A stretch of 64,000 bases of DNA from JBBROS01 sp965199595 (GCA_965199595.1 OZ241182.1:124001-188000), one strand, 5' to 3'; positions 8,512 to 17,819 are shown, counted from the stretch's first letter. Translations and numbers: made by a program. The notes: generated from the letters alone by a model not told the origin.

Positions 8512-10859
8512 ACATCGTGGACAGTGCCAAGATCGCCGCCCAGACCGCCGTGCAGGGCGTCATGTCCAGGCTGGTGCCGCTCGCCCCCGACAGCTGGATG
8601 CCGGGCGGTGTTCCGGACCCGCTCATCACCCACAAGCACGGCCTGATCGGCCGGGCCGTGTCGCGGCTGGACGGGCCGCTCAAGGTGAAGGGTGCGGCCC
8701 CCTTCGCGGCCGAGATCCCGCTGGACGGCATGGCCCAGGCCGCGCTCCTGTTCAGCACCATCGCGCGTGGGCGCATCGCCTCCATGGACACGGCGGCGGC
8801 CGAGGCCGCGCCCGGCGTGGTGCTGGTGATGACCCACCTGAACGCCCCGCGCATGAATGCCCCGGCGGTGTTCGGCAGCTCCCCCACCGCGGCCGGACCC
8901 AGCGACCTGCCGATCATGCAGGACGACCGCATCCACTGGAACGGCCAGCCGGTCGCACTGGTGCTGGCCGAGACGCAGGAGCAGGCGGACCACGCGAAGT
9001 CGCTGATCGGCGTCACCTACGCGCCCGAGCCGGCGACCACCAGCTTCGCGCAGGCCAAGGCCGAGGGCATGCAGCCCGGCGTGTTCATGGGGCAGGTGCT
9101 CGCGTCGGAAAAGGGCAATCCGGACGCGGCGCTGGCGGCGGCGGCGTTCAAGGTCGACCAGGTGTACCGGACGCCACGCCACGCCCACAACGCGATCGAG
9201 CCGCACGCGGCGGCCATCGCGTGGGACGGTGACGCGCTGCGCATCCATGACACGAGCCAGATGGTCACGGCCGAGGCGGCGACCATCGCCGGCGTGTTCG
9301 GGATCGAGCCCGCCCAGGTCCACATCACCTCGCCCTACGTGGGCGGCGGCTTCGGCAGCAAGGGGTTGTGGGATCACCAGATCCTCGCGGCCGCGGCGGC
9401 CAGGCTGGCGGGCCGCCCGGTCCGCATCGTGCTGTCGCGTGAGGGCGTGAACCGCCTGGTGGGCGGCCGCGCGCCGACGGAGCAGCGGGTCGCGCTGGGG
9501 GCTGGGGCGGACGGGCATCTCACCGCGCTGATCCACGAGGGTGCCACGGTCACGACCGCGCACAACAACTTCCCCGAGCCGTTCATCCTGGCGAGCAAGT
9601 CCGCCTACGCCGCCGACACCATGCGGCTTGGCGTGAAGGTCGCGACCATGAACATGCTCGCCAACACCTTCATGCGCGCGCCGGGCGAAGCGGTCGGCAG
9701 CTTCGCCGTGGAGTCCGCGATGGACGAGTTGGCGCACGCACTGGGCATGGACCCGGTCGAGCTGCGCCTGCGCAACGAGCCGGAGAAGGACCCGAGCTCC
9801 GGCCTGCCCTTCTCGGTGCGCGAGGTCGAGCGCGCCTACCGTGACGGCGCGGCGCGGTTCGGCTGGGACAAGCGCAACCCCACCCCCGGCACGCGGCGGG
9901 AGGGCGAGTGGCTGGTGGGCATGGGTGTCGCCACCGCGACCTACCCCTACTACCGCATGCCCGGCGGCGCCGCGCGGATCACGCTCACCCGCGACGGCCG
10001 CGCCAGGGTGGAGATCGCCGCGCACGAGATGGGCATGGGCACCGCGACCACCACCGCGATGGTCGCCGCCGAACGGCTCGGCCTGCCGATGGACCAGGTC
10101 GAGGTCGGCTACGGCGACACCGCCATCCCCGGTGCCATCATGGCGGGCGGCTCGCAGCAGACCGCCGCCATCGGCGCCGCGGTGATCGCGGCCTGGAACG
10201 AACTGGCCGCGCAGCTGCTCAAGATGGCCGGCAACGACTCGCCGCTGGCCGGGCTCAAGCCCGAGGAGGTGGGCGGGCACGATGGCGGTCTGGCCAAGCT
10301 GGACGAGCCCGGCCGCCGCGAAAGCTACACCTCCATCCTGTCCCGCGCGCAACGCGACGAGGTCCGGGTGGAGGCGAACGCCTCGCAGCCGTTGGAGCTG
10401 ATGCACTGGTCGATGCACTCGCACGGCGCGATGTTCTGCGAGGTGCGCGTCAACGCGGTGACGGGCGAGGTGCGGGTGTCCCGCTTCCTGGGCTCGATGG
10501 ACTGCGGCCGCATCCTGAACGCCAAGACCGCGGCGAGCCAGTTCCGCGGCGGCATCATCATGGGGCTGGGCCTGGCGCTGATGGAGGACACGCAGTTCGA
10601 CGAGCGCAACGGCCGCGTCATGAACCCGAGCCTGGCCGAATACCACGTGCCGGTGCACCTCGATGTCCCCGCCATCGACGTGATCTGGACCGACATCGCC
10701 GACCCGCACACGCCGATGGGCGCGCACGGCATCGGCGAGATCGGCATCACCGGCGTGGGTGCCGCAGTTGCCAATGCGGTGTTCAACGCGACCGGCAAGC
10801 GCATCCGCGACCTGCCGATCACGCTGGACAAGGTGATCTGCCAGGAGCACGTCCGGTAA
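8508..10859 (+). CDS. paoC: Molybdopterin-binding catalytic subunit, aldehyde oxidoreductase type (PaoC-like)
   Basis: 783 residues, slightly longer than PaoC because of about 45 extra N-terminal residues before IGRAVSRLDGPLKVKG. Family motifs follow in order: QDDRIHWNGQPVALVLAET, YVGGGFGSKG, MRAPGEAVGSFAVE, the MPT-binding GGSQQTAAIGAAV, and near the C-terminus GAHGIGEIGITGVGAAVANA, whose Glu is the catalytic base. The PaoABC group oxidises a wide range of (often aromatic) aldehydes to acids. No paoD/xdhC-type cofactor insertion gene lies in the window. The neighbouring orphan binding protein may supply a substrate. Xanthine dehydrogenase is less likely, given the separate YagS-type FAD subunit. 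Confidence 0.88.
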   Translation: MNIVDSAKIAAQTAVQGVMSRLVPLAPDSWMPGGVPDPLITHKHGLIGRAVSRLDGPLKVKGAAPFAAEIPLDGMAQAALLFSTIARGRIASMDTAAAEAAPGVVLVMTHLNAPRMNAPAVFGSSPTAAGPSDLPIMQDDRIHWNGQPVALVLAETQEQADHAKSLIGVTYAPEPATTSFAQAKAEGMQPGVFMGQVLASEKGNPDAALAAAAFKVDQVYRTPRHAHNAIEPHAAAIAWDGDALRIHDTSQMVTAEAATIAGVFGIEPAQVHITSPYVGGGFGSKGLWDHQILAAAAARLAGRPVRIVLSREGVNRLVGGRAPTEQRVALGAGADGHLTALIHEGATVTTAHNNFPEPFILASKSAYAADTMRLGVKVATMNMLANTFMRAPGEAVGSFAVESAMDELAHALGMDPVELRLRNEPEKDPSSGLPFSVREVERAYRDGAARFGWDKRNPTPGTRREGEWLVGMGVATATYPYYRMPGGAARITLTRDGRARVEIAAHEMGMGTATTTAMVAAERLGLPMDQVEVGYGDTAIPGAIMAGGSQQTAAIGAAVIAAWNELAAQLLKMAGNDSPLAGLKPEEVGGHDGGLAKLDEPGRRESYTSILSRAQRDEVRVEANASQPLELMHWSMHSHGAMFCEVRVNAVTGEVRVSRFLGSMDCGRILNAKTAASQFRGGIIMGLGLALMEDTQFDERNGRVMNPSLAEYHVPVHLDVPAIDVIWTDIADPHTPMGAHGIGEIGITGVGAAVANAVFNATGKRIRDLPITLDKVICQEHVR

Positions 10860-10907
10860 CGGCCGAAACTGCTTGACAAAGCGGGGCTGAGTTGGGTCGC
10901 TGCGGGG

Positions 10908-11085
10908 ATGAGGGCGAAGAGCTTTCGCCCGTGGCGCACGAACGAGACCTGGCTGTTGCCGCCGTCGGTTGAGGAGTTCGGCTTCCACCGAGGCGCGCGG
11001 CTTCCACCCTACGGTCCCGGCCTGATGGTGGCGCTGCTGCTGTATGCCTACAGCCAAGGCGCCGCGACGACGCGCAGCGCATGGA
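10908..11085 (+). pseudogene. N-terminal remnant of an IS1182-like transposase
   Basis: The translation from 10908 begins FRPWRTNETWLLPPSVEEF and continues with GPGLMVALLLYAYSQG. These are two short blocks typical of the N-terminus of IS1182/IS4-like transposases (FxPWxxxQxWLLPPS... and Y.P.MMVALLLYGY). The roughly 30 residues normally between them are missing, and the frame turns into unrelated sequence after about 11085. No terminal repeats were found. The remaining 340 bases up to the dehydrogenase start at 11427 show no supported gene. Confidence 0.6.
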
Positions 11086-11426
11086 TGAGCGACAGGTCGT
11101 CGAACAGGCTGAGGGCGACCGGCTGGCCCGTCCCCACCCCCACCTCCGCGACGACCGGCACGGCGCGCCTGATGAGCGGATGCAGGCGGAGGACGTGACT
11201 GCGGCTGCAGCACCAGGCTGCGTCAGATACAGGTCGCAGGACGCGTTGGTCATCGGCGCGCAATGCCCGTTGTCGCTGGCATGGAGTGCCGCTTCGACGT
11301 TCCAGAAGCCGATCGTGCGGAACCCGAACCGGACGGGGTGGAGCGGGCTTGACTCCGCCATCGGTGCATACCTATGCAACCAGCCGGAAGCCATTGGGCC
11401 CGGAAGCCTTTGGGAAGGTCGACAAC

Positions 11427-12734
11427 ATGGCGCGTTGGCTGAAGCGTGGACGTGACCTGGAGGCGACCGCCTCGGCCGACCGGCAGGTGCGTGAGGTCGT
11501 CGAGAAGATCCTGGCCGATATCGCGGCGCGGGGCGACGCGGCGGTGCGGGAGCTGTCCGTGCGGTTCGACAACTGGGACCGGGACGACTACCGGCTCAGC
11601 GCTGCGGAGATCCAGGCCTGCCTGGACCAGCTGACGGAACGCGACATCAGCGACATCGAGTTCGCGCAGAAGCAGGTCCGCACCTTCGCGCAGCACCAGC
11701 GCGACGCGCTGCGCGACATCGAGGTCGAGACGCTGCCCGGCGTGGTGCTGGGCCACCGCAACATCCCGGTGAACGCTGCCGGCTGCTATGTGCCGGGCGG
11801 CAAGTACCCCTTGCTCGCATCCGCCCACATGTCGGTCATCACGGCGAAGGTGGCGGGCGTGCCGCGCGTGGTCACCTGCGCCCCACCGTTCGGGGGCAAG
11901 CCGGCGCCCGCGATCGTGGCCGCGCAGCACATGGCCGGGGCGGATGAGATCTACTGTCTGGGCGGGATCCAGGCGGTGGGCGCGATGGCGCTGGGCACGG
12001 CGTCGCTCCAGCCGGTGGACATGCTGGTGGGCCCCGGCAGCGCCTTCGTGGCGGAGGCCAAGCGGCAGCTGTTCGGCCGGGTCGGCATCGACCTGTTCGC
12101 GGGCCCCACGGAGACGCTGGTGATCGCCGATGACAGCGTGGACGGCGAGATGTGCGCCACCGACCTGCTTGGGCAGGCCGAGCATGGGCCGGATTCGCCC
12201 GCCGTGCTGCTCACCACTTCGGAGAAGCTGGCGCGCGACACCATCGCCGAGATCGAGCGGCTGCTGCAGATCCTGCCCACCGCCCCGGTCGCCCGCAAGG
12301 CGTGGGAGGCCTTCGGCGAGGTGATCGTGGCCGAGGACGAGGCGGAGATGATCGCCGTCGCCGACGGGATCGCGTCCGAGCACGTGCAGGTCATGACGCG
12401 GGACCCCGACGTGTTCCTGCGCGGCATGACCAACTACGGCGCCCTGTTCCTGGGGCCGCGCACCAACGTGGCCTATGGCGACAAGGCGATCGGCACCAAC
12501 CACACGCTGCCCACGCGCAAGGCCGCGCGCTACACCGGCGGGCTCTGGGTCGGCAAGTTCCTCAAGACGTGCACCTACCAGCGGGTGCTGACCGACGAAG
12601 CCTCTGCCCTGGTGGGCGCCTATACATCCCGCCTCTGCGCGCTGGAGGGCTTCACCGGCCACGGGGAGCAGGCCAACCTGCGGGTGCGACGGTATGGCGG
12701 GCGCAACATCCCCTACGGCGCCGCGGTGGACTGA
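11427..12734 (+). CDS. hpsN: Histidinol dehydrogenase-family enzyme, sulfopropanediol 3-dehydrogenase (HpsN)-like
   Basis: 435 residues from the ATG at 11427 (GGAAGG 9 bases upstream). Zinc/catalytic motifs of the HisD fold are intact: CYVPGGKYPLLASAHMSV, LVGPGSAFVAEAKRQLFG, LLGQAEHGPDSPA (Gln/His ligands), SEHVQVM (catalytic Glu-His), GTNHTLPT and a C-terminal FTGHGEQA. The GGKYPLLASAH, QAEHGPDSPAVLLT and RVRRYGGRN blocks fit the HpsN branch, which oxidises the C3 alcohol of (R)-2,3-dihydroxypropane-1-sulfonate to (R)-sulfolactate with NAD. That is my reading of remembered family sequence, not of a search. Location away from any his gene and pairing with an SDR (7 bases downstream) also argue against histidine biosynthesis. 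Confidence 0.7.
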   Translation: MARWLKRGRDLEATASADRQVREVVEKILADIAARGDAAVRELSVRFDNWDRDDYRLSAAEIQACLDQLTERDISDIEFAQKQVRTFAQHQRDALRDIEVETLPGVVLGHRNIPVNAAGCYVPGGKYPLLASAHMSVITAKVAGVPRVVTCAPPFGGKPAPAIVAAQHMAGADEIYCLGGIQAVGAMALGTASLQPVDMLVGPGSAFVAEAKRQLFGRVGIDLFAGPTETLVIADDSVDGEMCATDLLGQAEHGPDSPAVLLTTSEKLARDTIAEIERLLQILPTAPVARKAWEAFGEVIVAEDEAEMIAVADGIASEHVQVMTRDPDVFLRGMTNYGALFLGPRTNVAYGDKAIGTNHTLPTRKAARYTGGLWVGKFLKTCTYQRVLTDEASALVGAYTSRLCALEGFTGHGEQANLRVRRYGGRNIPYGAAVD

Positions 12735-12741
12735 GGGCGCC

Positions 12742-13509
12742 GTGGTTTCGCTCCCGCGTTCGCCGGGCTTCCGGCTGGATGGGCAGCGGGCGCTGGTCAC
12801 GGGGGCGGGGCGGGGCATCGGCCTGGCGGCGGCCGCGGCGCTGGCGGACGCCGGAGCCACGGTCACCCTGGTGGCGCGCAGCGAGGGCGAGATCGAGGCC
12901 GCCGCCGCCGCGATCCGTGCCGAGGGCGGCCGGGCGGATGCGCTGCGCCTCGATGTCGGGGACCCGGTGGTGGTGGCTACGGCACTCGCGGGGCGCGAGC
13001 CCTACGGCATCCTGGTGAACAACGCCGGCACCAACCGCCCGGCCGCCTTCACCGATGTGACGGTGGAGGATTTCGATGCCATCGCCTCGCTCAACCTGCG
13101 CGCCGCCTTCTTCGTGGCGCAGGCGGTGGCAAAGGGGCTGATCGCAGCGGGGCAGCCGGGCTCCATCATCAACGTCTCATCCCAGATGGGTCATGTCGGT
13201 GGGGCGAAGCGCACCGTGTACTGCGCCACCAAGCACGGGCTGGAGGGGCTGACCAAGGCGATGGCCATCGACCTCGCCCCGCACCAAATCCGCGTGAACT
13301 CCCTGTGCCCGACCTTCATCGAGACCCCGATGACCCGGCCCTTCTTCGCCGATCCCGGGTTCCGCGAGGGCGTGCTCTCCAAGATCAAGCTGGGCCGGCT
13401 GGGCCAGGTGGAGGATCTGATGGGCGCCATCGTATTCCTGGCGTCCGCGTCCGCGGCGCTGATGACCGGGTCGTCGCTGGTGGTGGACGGGGGCTGGACG
13501 GCGGACTGA
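12742..13509 (+). CDS. Short-chain dehydrogenase/reductase
   Basis: About 255 residues from a GTG at 12742, 7 bases after the HpsN-like stop. Classical SDR motifs are present: TGAGRGIG (cofactor), NNAGTNRP, Ser in NVSSQMG and the catalytic YCATK. The acidic residue after beta-2 is absent (LVARSEGE), which leaves NADP possible. Closest in look to gluconate 5-dehydrogenase/HpsO-type enzymes. Beside HpsN it could interconvert the C2 alcohol of dihydroxypropanesulfonate, as HpsO does, but this is context inference. It converges on the minus-strand ABC transporter operon with 105 bases between stops. Confidence 0.75.
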   Translation: MVSLPRSPGFRLDGQRALVTGAGRGIGLAAAAALADAGATVTLVARSEGEIEAAAAAIRAEGGRADALRLDVGDPVVVATALAGREPYGILVNNAGTNRPAAFTDVTVEDFDAIASLNLRAAFFVAQAVAKGLIAAGQPGSIINVSSQMGHVGGAKRTVYCATKHGLEGLTKAMAIDLAPHQIRVNSLCPTFIETPMTRPFFADPGFREGVLSKIKLGRLGQVEDLMGAIVFLASASAALMTGSSLVVDGGWTAD

Positions 13510-13614
13510 GCCTCCGGTGGCCTCGTTCCATCCCAGCCAGTCAGGCGTCCGATCGAGGGACCTGCGGGACGGCCGTGAGAAGCGGAGCGGAAGCGGGGCC
13601 GGGCAAGGGCGACA

Positions 13615-14418
13615 TCATACCGCGCCACGCCTTGCCGCGGCACGCTTGGCGGTGTCCGCAAGCCACATCAGCGCCACCGTCCCGATCACGAACACCGTGG
13701 AGGCCGCGGCGATGACGGGGGACACGTTGAACTCGATGTCCTCGAACATCTTGCGGGTGATGGTCTGGTGCTCCACGCCCGAGATGAAGAACGACACGAC
13801 CGTCTCGTCGAACGACGCCAGGGCCGAGAATACGGCGCCCGCCAGGATGGCCGGGCTGATCAGCGGCATGGTGATGGACCAGAAACAGCGCAGCCGCGAG
13901 GCACCGAGGTTGAGGCCAGCCATCTCCAGCGAGGGCGGCAGGCGTTGCAGCGCCGCCGACACCACCAGCACGACGTAGGGCACCGCCAGGGCGGTGTGGA
14001 TCAGCACGAAGCCCAGCCGGGTGCCGGTCAGGCCCAGCGGCGCGAACTGCAGGTAGACCGCGATCGCGACGATGATGTGCGGCACGATCAAGGGCGCCAG
14101 CAGCAGCGCCTCCAGCGTCTGGCGGCCCGGCAGGCGACCCCGCACCAGGGCGACGGAGGCCATGGTGCCGATCACGGCGCTGCAAATCGTGGTCAGGGCC
14201 GCGATGCCCAGCGAGAACAGGGTCGCGTCCATCCAGCCGGGATCGCTGAGGAACAGCCTGTACCAGCGCAGCGACACGCCGTGGGGCGGGAAGGCCAGTT
14301 CCGATGACGGGCTGAACGACACCGGCAGGATCAGCAGCGTCGGCAGCATCAGGAACACGAGGATCAGGGCGCACAGCACCCGGAACAGCCATTCGGACAC
14401 GCCGGCGGTTCTAGTCAT
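13615..14418 (-). CDS. ABC transporter permease, spermidine/putrescine type (PotC/PotI-like)
   Basis: 267 residues with six predicted membrane spans. The cytoplasmic EAA loop reads EMAGLNLGASRLRCFWSITMPL (shown as the LNLGASRLRCFW block), the contact site for the ATPase. FDETVVSFFISG after it is characteristic of the PotC/PotI/YdcV subgroup. It is the last gene of a minus-strand operon and overlaps the other permease by 8 bases. It forms the membrane heterodimer with that protein. Substrate cannot be read from the permease; the binding-protein subgroup suggests a polyamine or similar small cationic or zwitterionic compound. Confidence 0.85.
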   Translation of the reverse strand: MTRTAGVSEWLFRVLCALILVFLMLPTLLILPVSFSPSSELAFPPHGVSLRWYRLFLSDPGWMDATLFSLGIAALTTICSAVIGTMASVALVRGRLPGRQTLEALLLAPLIVPHIIVAIAVYLQFAPLGLTGTRLGFVLIHTALAVPYVVLVVSAALQRLPPSLEMAGLNLGASRLRCFWSITMPLISPAILAGAVFSALASFDETVVSFFISGVEHQTITRKMFEDIEFNVSPVIAAASTVFVIGTVALMWLADTAKRAAARRGAV

Positions 14419-15265
14419 GCGCGACCACCCGTTCCAGCCGCAGCAGGCGCTTGAAGGACACCGTCAGACCCAGCGAGAGGACCAGCAGCACGCAGGAGAT
14501 GGCGCCGGCGAAGGGCCAGTTCAGCAGGGTGGTCGCCTGCTCGGCGATCAGGGTGGCGATCATCAGCGTTTGCGGACCGCCGACCAGGGCCGGGGTGACG
14601 TAGAAGCCCAGCGACATGACGAAGACCAGAAGGCAACCGGCGAACACGCCCGGCAGGCTCAAGGGGAGAGTCACGGCGAAGAAGGTGCGCACCCGCCCGG
14701 CACCGAGGTTCAGGGCCGCGCGCGGCAGGTCCGGCGAGATGCTGCCCAGGGCTGAGGCGATCGGCAGGATCATGAAGGGCAGCAGCACGTGCGTCATCGC
14801 CACCAGCACGGCGCCGTTGGTGTAGAGCATGGTGAGCGGCCTGAAGCCGGGATCCACGCTGAGCAGCACCGAGTTGATGACGCCCTTGCGCTGCAGCAGC
14901 ATGATCCAGGCGTAGGAGCGGATCAGCGCGGAGGTCCAGAGCGGGATCATCACGCAGACCACGGCGATCCGGACGATGATCCGGCCAGGCCGCGCCATCA
15001 GTACGGCAATGGGGTAGCCCAGCAGCAGCGCCGACACCGTGCACACCAGCGCGATCCACAGCGTGCGGAGGATGACCTGGCGGTACAGCGGCTCCACGAT
15101 GAGCCGGCGGTAGTTGTCCAGGCTGGGCGCGGGCTCGGTGACGCTGGTCAGAAGCAGCTTGCCGATCGGCAGGAAGAAGGCCCAGGCGAGCAGCAGCATC
15201 AGCGGCGCCACCAGCAGCAGCGACAGGGACAGCGGCAACTGTCCCCGGCGCGGCGCCTGCGCCAT
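14411..15265 (-). CDS. ABC transporter permease, spermidine/putrescine type (PotB/PotH-like)
   Basis: 284 residues from the ATG at 15265, which shares a base with the TGA of the ATPase gene (TGATG). Six membrane segments, the first at about residues 12-32. The EAA loop RAALNLGAGRVRTFFAVTLPL lies near residue 200 and FYVTPALVGGPQTLM, a PotB/PotH hallmark, follows it. It pairs with the downstream permease. The upstream open frame to 15451 is a shadow of the ATPase gene. Confidence 0.85.
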   Translation of the reverse strand: MAQAPRRGQLPLSLSLLLVAPLMLLLAWAFFLPIGKLLLTSVTEPAPSLDNYRRLIVEPLYRQVILRTLWIALVCTVSALLLGYPIAVLMARPGRIIVRIAVVCVMIPLWTSALIRSYAWIMLLQRKGVINSVLLSVDPGFRPLTMLYTNGAVLVAMTHVLLPFMILPIASALGSISPDLPRAALNLGAGRVRTFFAVTLPLSLPGVFAGCLLVFVMSLGFYVTPALVGGPQTLMIATLIAEQATTLLNWPFAGAISCVLLVLSLGLTVSFKRLLRLERVVAHD

Positions 15266-16356
15266 CAGCCCGGTTCCGGGAAGACGATGGCGTTGGCGGC
15301 GGGCCAGCGCGCCATGATGGGCGTGCCGGGGCGCAGCAGTGCCAGGTCCGACCGGGCACCGACATCGGCGCGAAGGATGGCACCGCCGTGCAGCTCGACC
15401 TGCACGGCGGTGCTGGCCCCGTTGAACACGCAATGTCCCACGCTGCCGCACAGGCCCTCGCCAGACGCGCCCTTGGCCAGTTCGACGTGCTCCGGCCGCA
15501 CCGCCAGGCGCACCGGGGTGCCCGCGCCCATGCCGGGCCGCGACGGCGTGGCGGCGGCGGTGCCGGCGGCATGGCGAACGGTGCAGGTTCCGTCGCGCAT
15601 GGTGTCCAGCGTGGCGGGGAGCAGGTTCATCTCGCCGATGAAGTCGGCGACGAAGGCGTCGGCGGGCCGGTCGTACAGCTCCCGCGGCGGGCCGAGCTGC
15701 ACCAGGTGGCCGCCGTTCATCACAGCGACGCGGTCCGACATGGTCAGCGCCTCCTCCTGGTCATGGGTGACGTAGATCACCGTGGCCCCCAGGCGCTGCT
15801 GCAGCCGGCGCAGCTCGGACTGCATGTGCTGGCGCAGCTTCTTGTCCAGGGCACCCAGCGGCTCGTCCATCAGGATCACCGGCGGCTCGAACACGATGGC
15901 CCTGGCCAGGGCGACGCGCTGCTGCTGCCCGCCCGACAGCTCCGCCGGCTTGCGCCCGGCCTGCGCGTCCAGCTTCACCATGCCGATCGCGCGGTTCACC
16001 CGCTCCTCCCGCTCCGCCCGGCCCACCCGGCGCATGCGCAGCGGAAAGGCGATGTTCTCCGCCACCGTCATGTGCGGAAACAGGGCATAGCGCTGGAACA
16101 CCATGGCGATGTCGCGCTTGTTGGGCGCCACGCGGGTGATGTCGCGCTCGCCGACCGTCAGCCGCCCGCCGTCCGGCTCCTCGAAGCCGGCCAGCATCAT
16201 GAGCAGCGTGGTCTTGCCGGAGCCGGACGGGCCGAGCAGCGACACGAACTCCCCGGCGCCGACGGTGAGCGACACGCCGCCCACGGCCGTGATGGTGCCG
16301 TAGCGCCGCCACACCTCGTGGATGCCGACCTCCAGGCCACGGGCGGCGGCGCCCAT
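15265..16356 (-). CDS. ABC transporter ATP-binding protein, PotA-like
   Basis: 363 residues. Walker A is GPSGSGKTT near residue 42, the Q-loop is VFQRYALFPHM, the signature is LSGGQQQRVALARAI, Walker B is VILMDEPLGALD, and the switch is VTHDQEEA. The C-terminal 110 residues form a TOBE_2 regulatory domain (RLAVRPEHVEL). It energises the two permeases encoded downstream and sits one base from the binding-protein gene. Every key residue is intact. Confidence 0.9.
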   Translation of the reverse strand: MGAAARGLEVGIHEVWRRYGTITAVGGVSLTVGAGEFVSLLGPSGSGKTTLLMMLAGFEEPDGGRLTVGERDITRVAPNKRDIAMVFQRYALFPHMTVAENIAFPLRMRRVGRAEREERVNRAIGMVKLDAQAGRKPAELSGGQQQRVALARAIVFEPPVILMDEPLGALDKKLRQHMQSELRRLQQRLGATVIYVTHDQEEALTMSDRVAVMNGGHLVQLGPPRELYDRPADAFVADFIGEMNLLPATLDTMRDGTCTVRHAAGTAAATPSRPGMGAGTPVRLAVRPEHVELAKGASGEGLCGSVGHCVFNGASTAVQVELHGGAILRADVGARSDLALLRPGTPIMARWPAANAIVFPEPG

Positions 16357-16357
16357 C

Positions 16358-17425
16358 CTAGGCCGACACCCAGGCGTTGAACCGGTTCAGCACCGCGGCG
16401 CGGTTGGCGGCCAGCCAGTCGTAGTCCACCGTCACGATCCCTGCGAGGCGCTCGGGCGTGGAGATCAGCTCGTCCCGCTCCTCCGCAGACAGCAGCGCGG
16501 GCGCGTTCTTGTTGGAGGTGGTGTAGCCCATCTCCCGCGCGAAGGCGGCGTGGTTCTCCGGGTTGGTCATGTAGAAGTCGATGAAGGCCCGGGCTGCATT
16601 CGGGTGCGGCGCGTCCTTGAGGATGCACCAGGCGCCGAAATCCGCGATGGCCTGGTTGTAGGTCCAGGCCAGCTTGGCGCCACGGCGCTTGGCAGCGAAG
16701 GCGGAGCCGCTCCACATCAGCGACATGGCGATGTCGTCGCCCTCCCACATCTTCTGGCTCTGGTCCCCGGTGCGCCACCAGGTGGCGACGTCGGGCTTGA
16801 TGGTGTCCAGCTTGCGGAACACACGGTCGAGGTCCATCGGGAACAGCTTGTCCCGCGGCACCCCGTCGGCCAGGGCCGCCAGGATCAGCGTGGCCCAGGG
16901 GCTGCCGGTGTTCGGCAGGGCGCGGCGCCCCGGGAAGGTCTTGGTGTCGAAGAAATCGGCCCAGCGTTCCGGCTTGCGGCCCTTGATGAGCTCCGGGTTC
17001 CAGGTCAGGCACTGCGCGCCCGTGAGGTAGAGCACACCGTAGCGGCCGCAGCTCCCCGCGACGCCGTCCCTGGCCACGTTCGGCATGGCGGAACAATCGC
17101 CCAGGTCCGTCAGATACTGCGAGATCTGCGACAGTTCGCTGAACTGCGGGGAGATGATGTCCCATTCCACCCGGCCGGCCGCCTCCATCGCCGCGGTCTT
17201 GGCCATCATGTCGCCGTAGGTGGCGGCGAAGGGGACCACCCGCACGCCCGTCGCCTTGGAGAAGGGATCGAAGAAGTTCTTCTTCAGCGCCGCCTCGAAG
17301 GCGCCGCCGGTGGAGCGGATGAGAAGGGTGGATTCCAGCTTGCCGTCTGCGGCCCGGGCAGGCCCGGTGGCAGACCAGGGCAGGGTGAAGGCGGCGGTTC
17401 CGGCAATCAGGCTGCGGCGCTTCAT
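16358..17425 (-). CDS. Periplasmic binding protein of the polyamine-type ABC transporter (copy 1)
   Basis: 355 residues with a signal peptide (MKRRSLIAGTAAFTLP..., cleaved after about residue 25; the RR pair hints at Tat). The mature protein has LLIRSTGGAFEAALKKNFF, EWDIISPQFSEL, GSCGRYGVLYLTGAQ, WWRTGDQSQKMWEGDDIAMSLMW in order (each a spaced block) and HPNAARAFIDFYMTNPE. This matches the PotD/PotF-like group (SBP_bac_8). A clear paralogue lies at 22535-23593 on the other strand. The gene sits 16 bases after ridA in the same operon. Ligand: a polyamine-like or betaine-like compound is likely, but the ligand residues have not been mapped. Confidence 0.85.
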   Translation of the reverse strand: MKRRSLIAGTAAFTLPWSATGPARAADGKLESTLLIRSTGGAFEAALKKNFFDPFSKATGVRVVPFAATYGDMMAKTAAMEAAGRVEWDIISPQFSELSQISQYLTDLGDCSAMPNVARDGVAGSCGRYGVLYLTGAQCLTWNPELIKGRKPERWADFFDTKTFPGRRALPNTGSPWATLILAALADGVPRDKLFPMDLDRVFRKLDTIKPDVATWWRTGDQSQKMWEGDDIAMSLMWSGSAFAAKRRGAKLAWTYNQAIADFGAWCILKDAPHPNAARAFIDFYMTNPENHAAFAREMGYTTSNKNAPALLSAEERDELISTPERLAGIVTVDYDWLAANRAAVLNRFNAWVSA

Positions 17426-17441
17426 GGGCTGGGCTCCTGTG

Positions 17442-17819
17442 TTACGTGGACGCGACGACGATCATCTCGACCCGGATGTCCTTGTTGGCCATGGTCACCT
17501 GGCAGCAGGCGCGTACCGGCGGGCATTCCGGGTCCGCCCACTCGTTCCAGGCCTGGGTGAAGGCGGGGAAGTCCAGCACGTGGGCCAGCCAGACGGTGAC
17601 GTGACCGATCTTGCGCTTGTCGGAGCCGTAGCGGGACAGGCGTTCCTCGATCAGTGCGAACACCTCCTTCGCCTGCTCCACCACGGTGCCGCGCCCCGCC
17701 AGCGTGGTGGTCGGTATCACCGTCATGTAGATGGTGCCGTTGATGATGGCGGCGTCGGCGGACACCACGGGCGTGGCCTTGAAGCGTTCGGGCGACTTCA
17801 GGAAATGCTGGATGGTCAT
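17442..17819 (-). CDS. RidA-family (YjgF) imine/enamine deaminase
   Basis: 125 residues, the usual family length. The substrate-carboxylate Arg lies in PVRACCQV and the Glu in RVEMIVVAS, both positions conserved in active RidA proteins. The N-terminal FKATPVVSADAAIINGTIYMT matches the first beta strands. The start overlaps the stop of the FAD oxidase gene as ATGA, so it is made with that enzyme. Hydrolysis of imines released by the amine oxidase to carbonyl plus ammonia is the simplest role in this operon. Confidence 0.85.
   Translation of the reverse strand: MTIQHFLKSPERFKATPVVSADAAIINGTIYMTVIPTTTLAGRGTVVEQAKEVFALIEERLSRYGSDKRKIGHVTVWLAHVLDFPAFTQAWNEWADPECPPVRACCQVTMANKDIRVEMIVVAST

Noticed and set aside
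8229..11213. 994-residue minus-strand open frame opposite the molybdenum hydroxylase genes
   Set aside because: His/Arg/Gly-rich shadow; the plus strand carries intact PaoB/PaoC motifs.
11048..11263. Minus-strand frame resembling a LysR C-terminus
   Set aside because: Too short, motif weak, and lies in decayed DNA beside the transposase remnant.
11427..12734. Histidine biosynthesis role (HisD) for the HisD-family genes
   Set aside because: No his genes nearby, catabolic context, and divergence from each other.
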